Of a DNA stretch of 64,000 nucleotides, positions 62,389 through 64,000 are shown one piece after another (positions within the stretch are counted from its first letter, which is position 1; each line of letters begins with the position of its first letter). Origin of the DNA: an uncultured Collinsella sp. (GTDB lineage Bacteria > Actinomycetota > Coriobacteriia > Coriobacteriales > Coriobacteriaceae); assembly GCA_900541685.1 (NCBI GenBank), contig UQKM01000001.1, positions 186,001 through 250,000 of the forward strand, given 5' to 3'. The position numbers and the translations under genes are program-made. The notes below the pieces were generated by a model that saw only the letters and a program-made list of their open reading frames with translations, searched no databases and was not told where the DNA came from.

Positions 62389-63159
62389 ATGATCAAGGCC
62401 GCGTTTTTTGATATCGACGGCACGCTGCTGAGCTTTGAGACGCACCGGATTCCGGCGTCGGCGCAGCAGGTGCTCGACAGCTTTCACGAGCAGGGGATTG
62501 CGTGCGTCATTGCCACGGGTCGCCCGACCTACCAGATGCCCGATTGGCTGTTCGATCTTGGTTGGGATGCGTACATTACGCTTTCGGGCCAGCACTGTTT
62601 TGATGCCGAGGGCGTTTACCGTAGCTGCCCGATCGATCCGGACGACGTTGCGGTGATTGTGGACCAGGTGGCCGAGGGGCGCTACGACTCGCTGTGCATG
62701 CAGGGCGAGAACTCGTTTGTGAACCGCCTGTCCGAGCGCGTGGTGACGGCCGGCAGCAACGCGGGAATTGTCTACCACGAGGAGCCGTTTGAGCACGCCT
62801 TTGACGCGCCGGTCTACCAGTTTTGCGCCTTTGTGGATCCGGCCGACGAGCATATCGTGACCGACGCCGTGTCGCATTCGCTCACCACGCGCTGGTGCGA
62901 CCTGTTCTGCGACATTATTCCCGCTAACGGCGGCAAGGACCTGGGTGTGGCAGCGACGCTGGAGCGCCTGGGTGTCGACGCGAGCGAGGCGATCGCCTTT
63001 GGCGACGGCGAGAACGACCTGTCGATGTTCTCGGCCGTGGGCACAAGTGTGGCCATGGGCAACGCGCAGGATACCGTGAAGGCCGCAGCGACCTACGTGA
63101 CGACCGCCGTAGACGACGACGGCATCTACAACGCCGCCGAGCACTTTGGCCTGCTATAG
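62389..63159 (+). CDS. Cof-type HAD phosphatase
   Basis: A 256-residue HAD hydrolase of the Cof/YbjI type with a large cap. Motif I FFDIDGTLLSFE, motif II VIATGRPTYQ, motif III NGGKDLG, motif IV AFGDGENDLSMF. Acts on small phosphorylated metabolites. It starts six bases after the ABC-F stop and is probably cotranscribed. Confidence 0.92.
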   Translation: MIKAAFFDIDGTLLSFETHRIPASAQQVLDSFHEQGIACVIATGRPTYQMPDWLFDLGWDAYITLSGQHCFDAEGVYRSCPIDPDDVAVIVDQVAEGRYDSLCMQGENSFVNRLSERVVTAGSNAGIVYHEEPFEHAFDAPVYQFCAFVDPADEHIVTDAVSHSLTTRWCDLFCDIIPANGGKDLGVAATLERLGVDASEAIAFGDGENDLSMFSAVGTSVAMGNAQDTVKAAATYVTTAVDDDGIYNAAEHFGLL

Positions 63160-63202
63160 CTACGGATTCGGCACTTGGGGACGTTCCTTTTGCGCCGGCA
63201 GT

Positions 63203-63241
63203 CGGGGGCACTCCTTGCGGGGCGTGTCCCCGCTTTGTTTT
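63203..63241 (+). terminator. Terminator after the Cof-type phosphatase gene
   Basis: CGGGG-g-CAC (63203-63211) pairs with GTG-t-CCCCG (63224-63232), followed by CTTTGTTTT. A TTGGGGACG segment 30 bases upstream belongs to the hairpin family. Confidence 0.65.
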
Positions 63242-63301
63242 CGTCCCGTGCGTTTTGTGAAACACGGTTAACTTTTTAGACAACGTAGTAAGACATAGGC
63301 A

Positions 63302-63332
63302 ACTTTTGCGGTAAAGTAAATCAAGCAAAAGT
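63302..63332. promoter_or_regulatory. Inverted repeat upstream of the DtxR-family gene
   Basis: ACTTTTGC (63302-63309) / GCAAAAGT (63325-63332), perfect with a 15-base spacer, ending 39 bases before the ATG. Candidate autoregulatory operator; it does not match the classical DtxR box. Confidence 0.4.
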
Positions 63333-63371
63333 ATCCAAAGGCTAACTAGAAGCCATCGCGAAAGGCGGCCC

Positions 63372-63761
63372 ATGGCCCTGCGTGAATCCGGAGAAGACTA
63401 TCTCGAATCGATCTACGTTCTGTCGGAACGTCAGGGCACCGTGCGCTCGATCGACGTTGCGGAGTACCTCGGCGTAACCAAGGCGAGCGTTTCCAAGGCC
63501 ATGGCGACGCTGGAAAGCAACGGCTATGTCGAAATGGGCAAACGCGACGTGCATCTGACGGAACGCGGTCTTGAGGTTGCCCGTCAAATGTGGGAGCGCC
63601 ACTGCTTTTTTGTAGGTCTGCTAGAGGACGCAGGCGTAACGCCCGAGGTTGCCTCGCAAGAGGGCTGTCACATGGAGCACTGCCTGAGCGAGGAGAGTTT
63701 CGAGAAGCTAAGGTCGATGCTGAGGCGGGAAGATGTAGCGGGTCCAAAAACAGAAGCCTAA
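63372..63761 (+). CDS. DtxR/MntR-family metal-dependent transcription regulator
   Basis: A 129-residue regulator. N-terminal winged helix (EDYLESIYVLSERQGTVRSI... VTKASVSKAMATLESNGYVE) and a dimerisation/metal-binding part (ERHCFFVGLLEDAGVT, EGCHMEHCLSEESFEKL with Cys/His/Glu ligands typical of MntR-like proteins). No SH3-like third domain, so it is an MntR-size protein slightly shorter than usual. ATG follows AAAGGCGGCCC. Likely controls Mn/Fe uptake genes elsewhere. Confidence 0.9.
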   Translation: MALRESGEDYLESIYVLSERQGTVRSIDVAEYLGVTKASVSKAMATLESNGYVEMGKRDVHLTERGLEVARQMWERHCFFVGLLEDAGVTPEVASQEGCHMEHCLSEESFEKLRSMLRREDVAGPKTEA

Positions 63762-63937
63762 CTGACCCACAGTAGCGCGGAGTTCACGCAAAGCGCGAAC
63801 CAGCGACCGGGACCAGCGGCCCTTTCGGCCAAGTCCATTTCAGCAAAGGAACCCCGCCAGCAAGCGATGCCCAAGAACCGCCAGCTGTGTCAATGCAGGC
63901 CGGGGCCGGGCTTGGTTTTGAAAACACTCCGCAGCGC

Positions 63938-63984
63938 GAGGCCCGCCTTTCCGTTGCTCCGCAGGAGCAGGAAAGACGGGCCTC
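63938..63984. other. Large hairpin at the window end
   Basis: GAGGCCCG-c-CTTTCC (63938) pairs with GGAAAG-a-CGGGCCTC (ending 63984), around a smaller GCTCC/GGAGC stem. No T-run follows on either strand within the window. The rest of the region from 63762 shows no credible gene. Confidence 0.55.
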
Positions 63985-64000
63985 ATGCGCGAGGACGTTT

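Noticed and set aside
1..64000. tRNA or rRNA genes
   Set aside because: No CCA-ended cloverleaf or rRNA-conserved segments were recognised by eye; a tRNAscan run would be needed to be certain.

Overview
The window is high-GC, densely packed bacterial DNA. It looks like a gut coriobacterium, most probably Collinsella or a close relative (class Coriobacteriia, Actinomycetota). This is inferred from codon use, the Fhs/FchA/FolD one-carbon genes, Tat- and membrane-anchored surface proteins, a superoxide reductase, and many short GGGGAC-type intergenic hairpins. No rRNA, tRNA, phage or complete insertion sequence is visible.

Layout. 1-9 kb: SNF2 helicase (5' cut), superoxide reductase, a NadE-like protein that has lost its catalytic motifs, ruvCAB under an SOS box, and formate-tetrahydrofolate ligase. 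9-20 kb: a PASTA-like membrane protein, a CDF transporter, a double zinc-ribbon protein, a tiny possible peptide gene, an ADP-ribosylglycohydrolase with a small partner, two decayed genes (a YhcG-type nuclease and a surface PI-PLC) and two paralogous lipoproteins. 20-26 kb: fchA-folD, a MITE-like element, a C69 dipeptidase, a phasin-like protein and an ABC1/UbiB kinase-like protein. 26-31 kb: a cobalamin riboswitch ahead of two surface proteins with transcobalamin-like (DUF4430) domains, one of which also carries a beta-propeller. 31-48 kb: two GtrA proteins, class III FBPase, DegV, rsmF-like, a divergent MetRS-like enzyme, queH/queA/tgt, a coiled-coil membrane protein, a 12-alpha-HSDH-like dehydrogenase and a LOG protein. 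48-53 kb: a RelB/YafQ module and a TOTE-type primase-helicase, next to a second copy of the MITE-like element and between 38-bp direct repeats. 53-64 kb: DegV, HAD phosphatase, M20 dipeptidase, pstSCAB, an ABC-F protein, a Cof-type phosphatase and a DtxR-family regulator.

How the parts fit. Fhs, FchA and FolD make up the formate-to-methylene-THF branch. FolD lacks the residues needed for cyclohydrolase activity, which the adjacent FchA could supply. QueA, QueH and Tgt are successive queuosine-tRNA steps. The riboswitch and the surface proteins it precedes suggest corrinoid capture at the cell envelope. The strongest candidates for undescribed biology are that corrinoid surface module, the degenerate NadE paralogue, the split FolD/FchA activity, two families of structured intergenic repeats and the TOTE island. 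All functions are read from sequence by eye; no database search was run.
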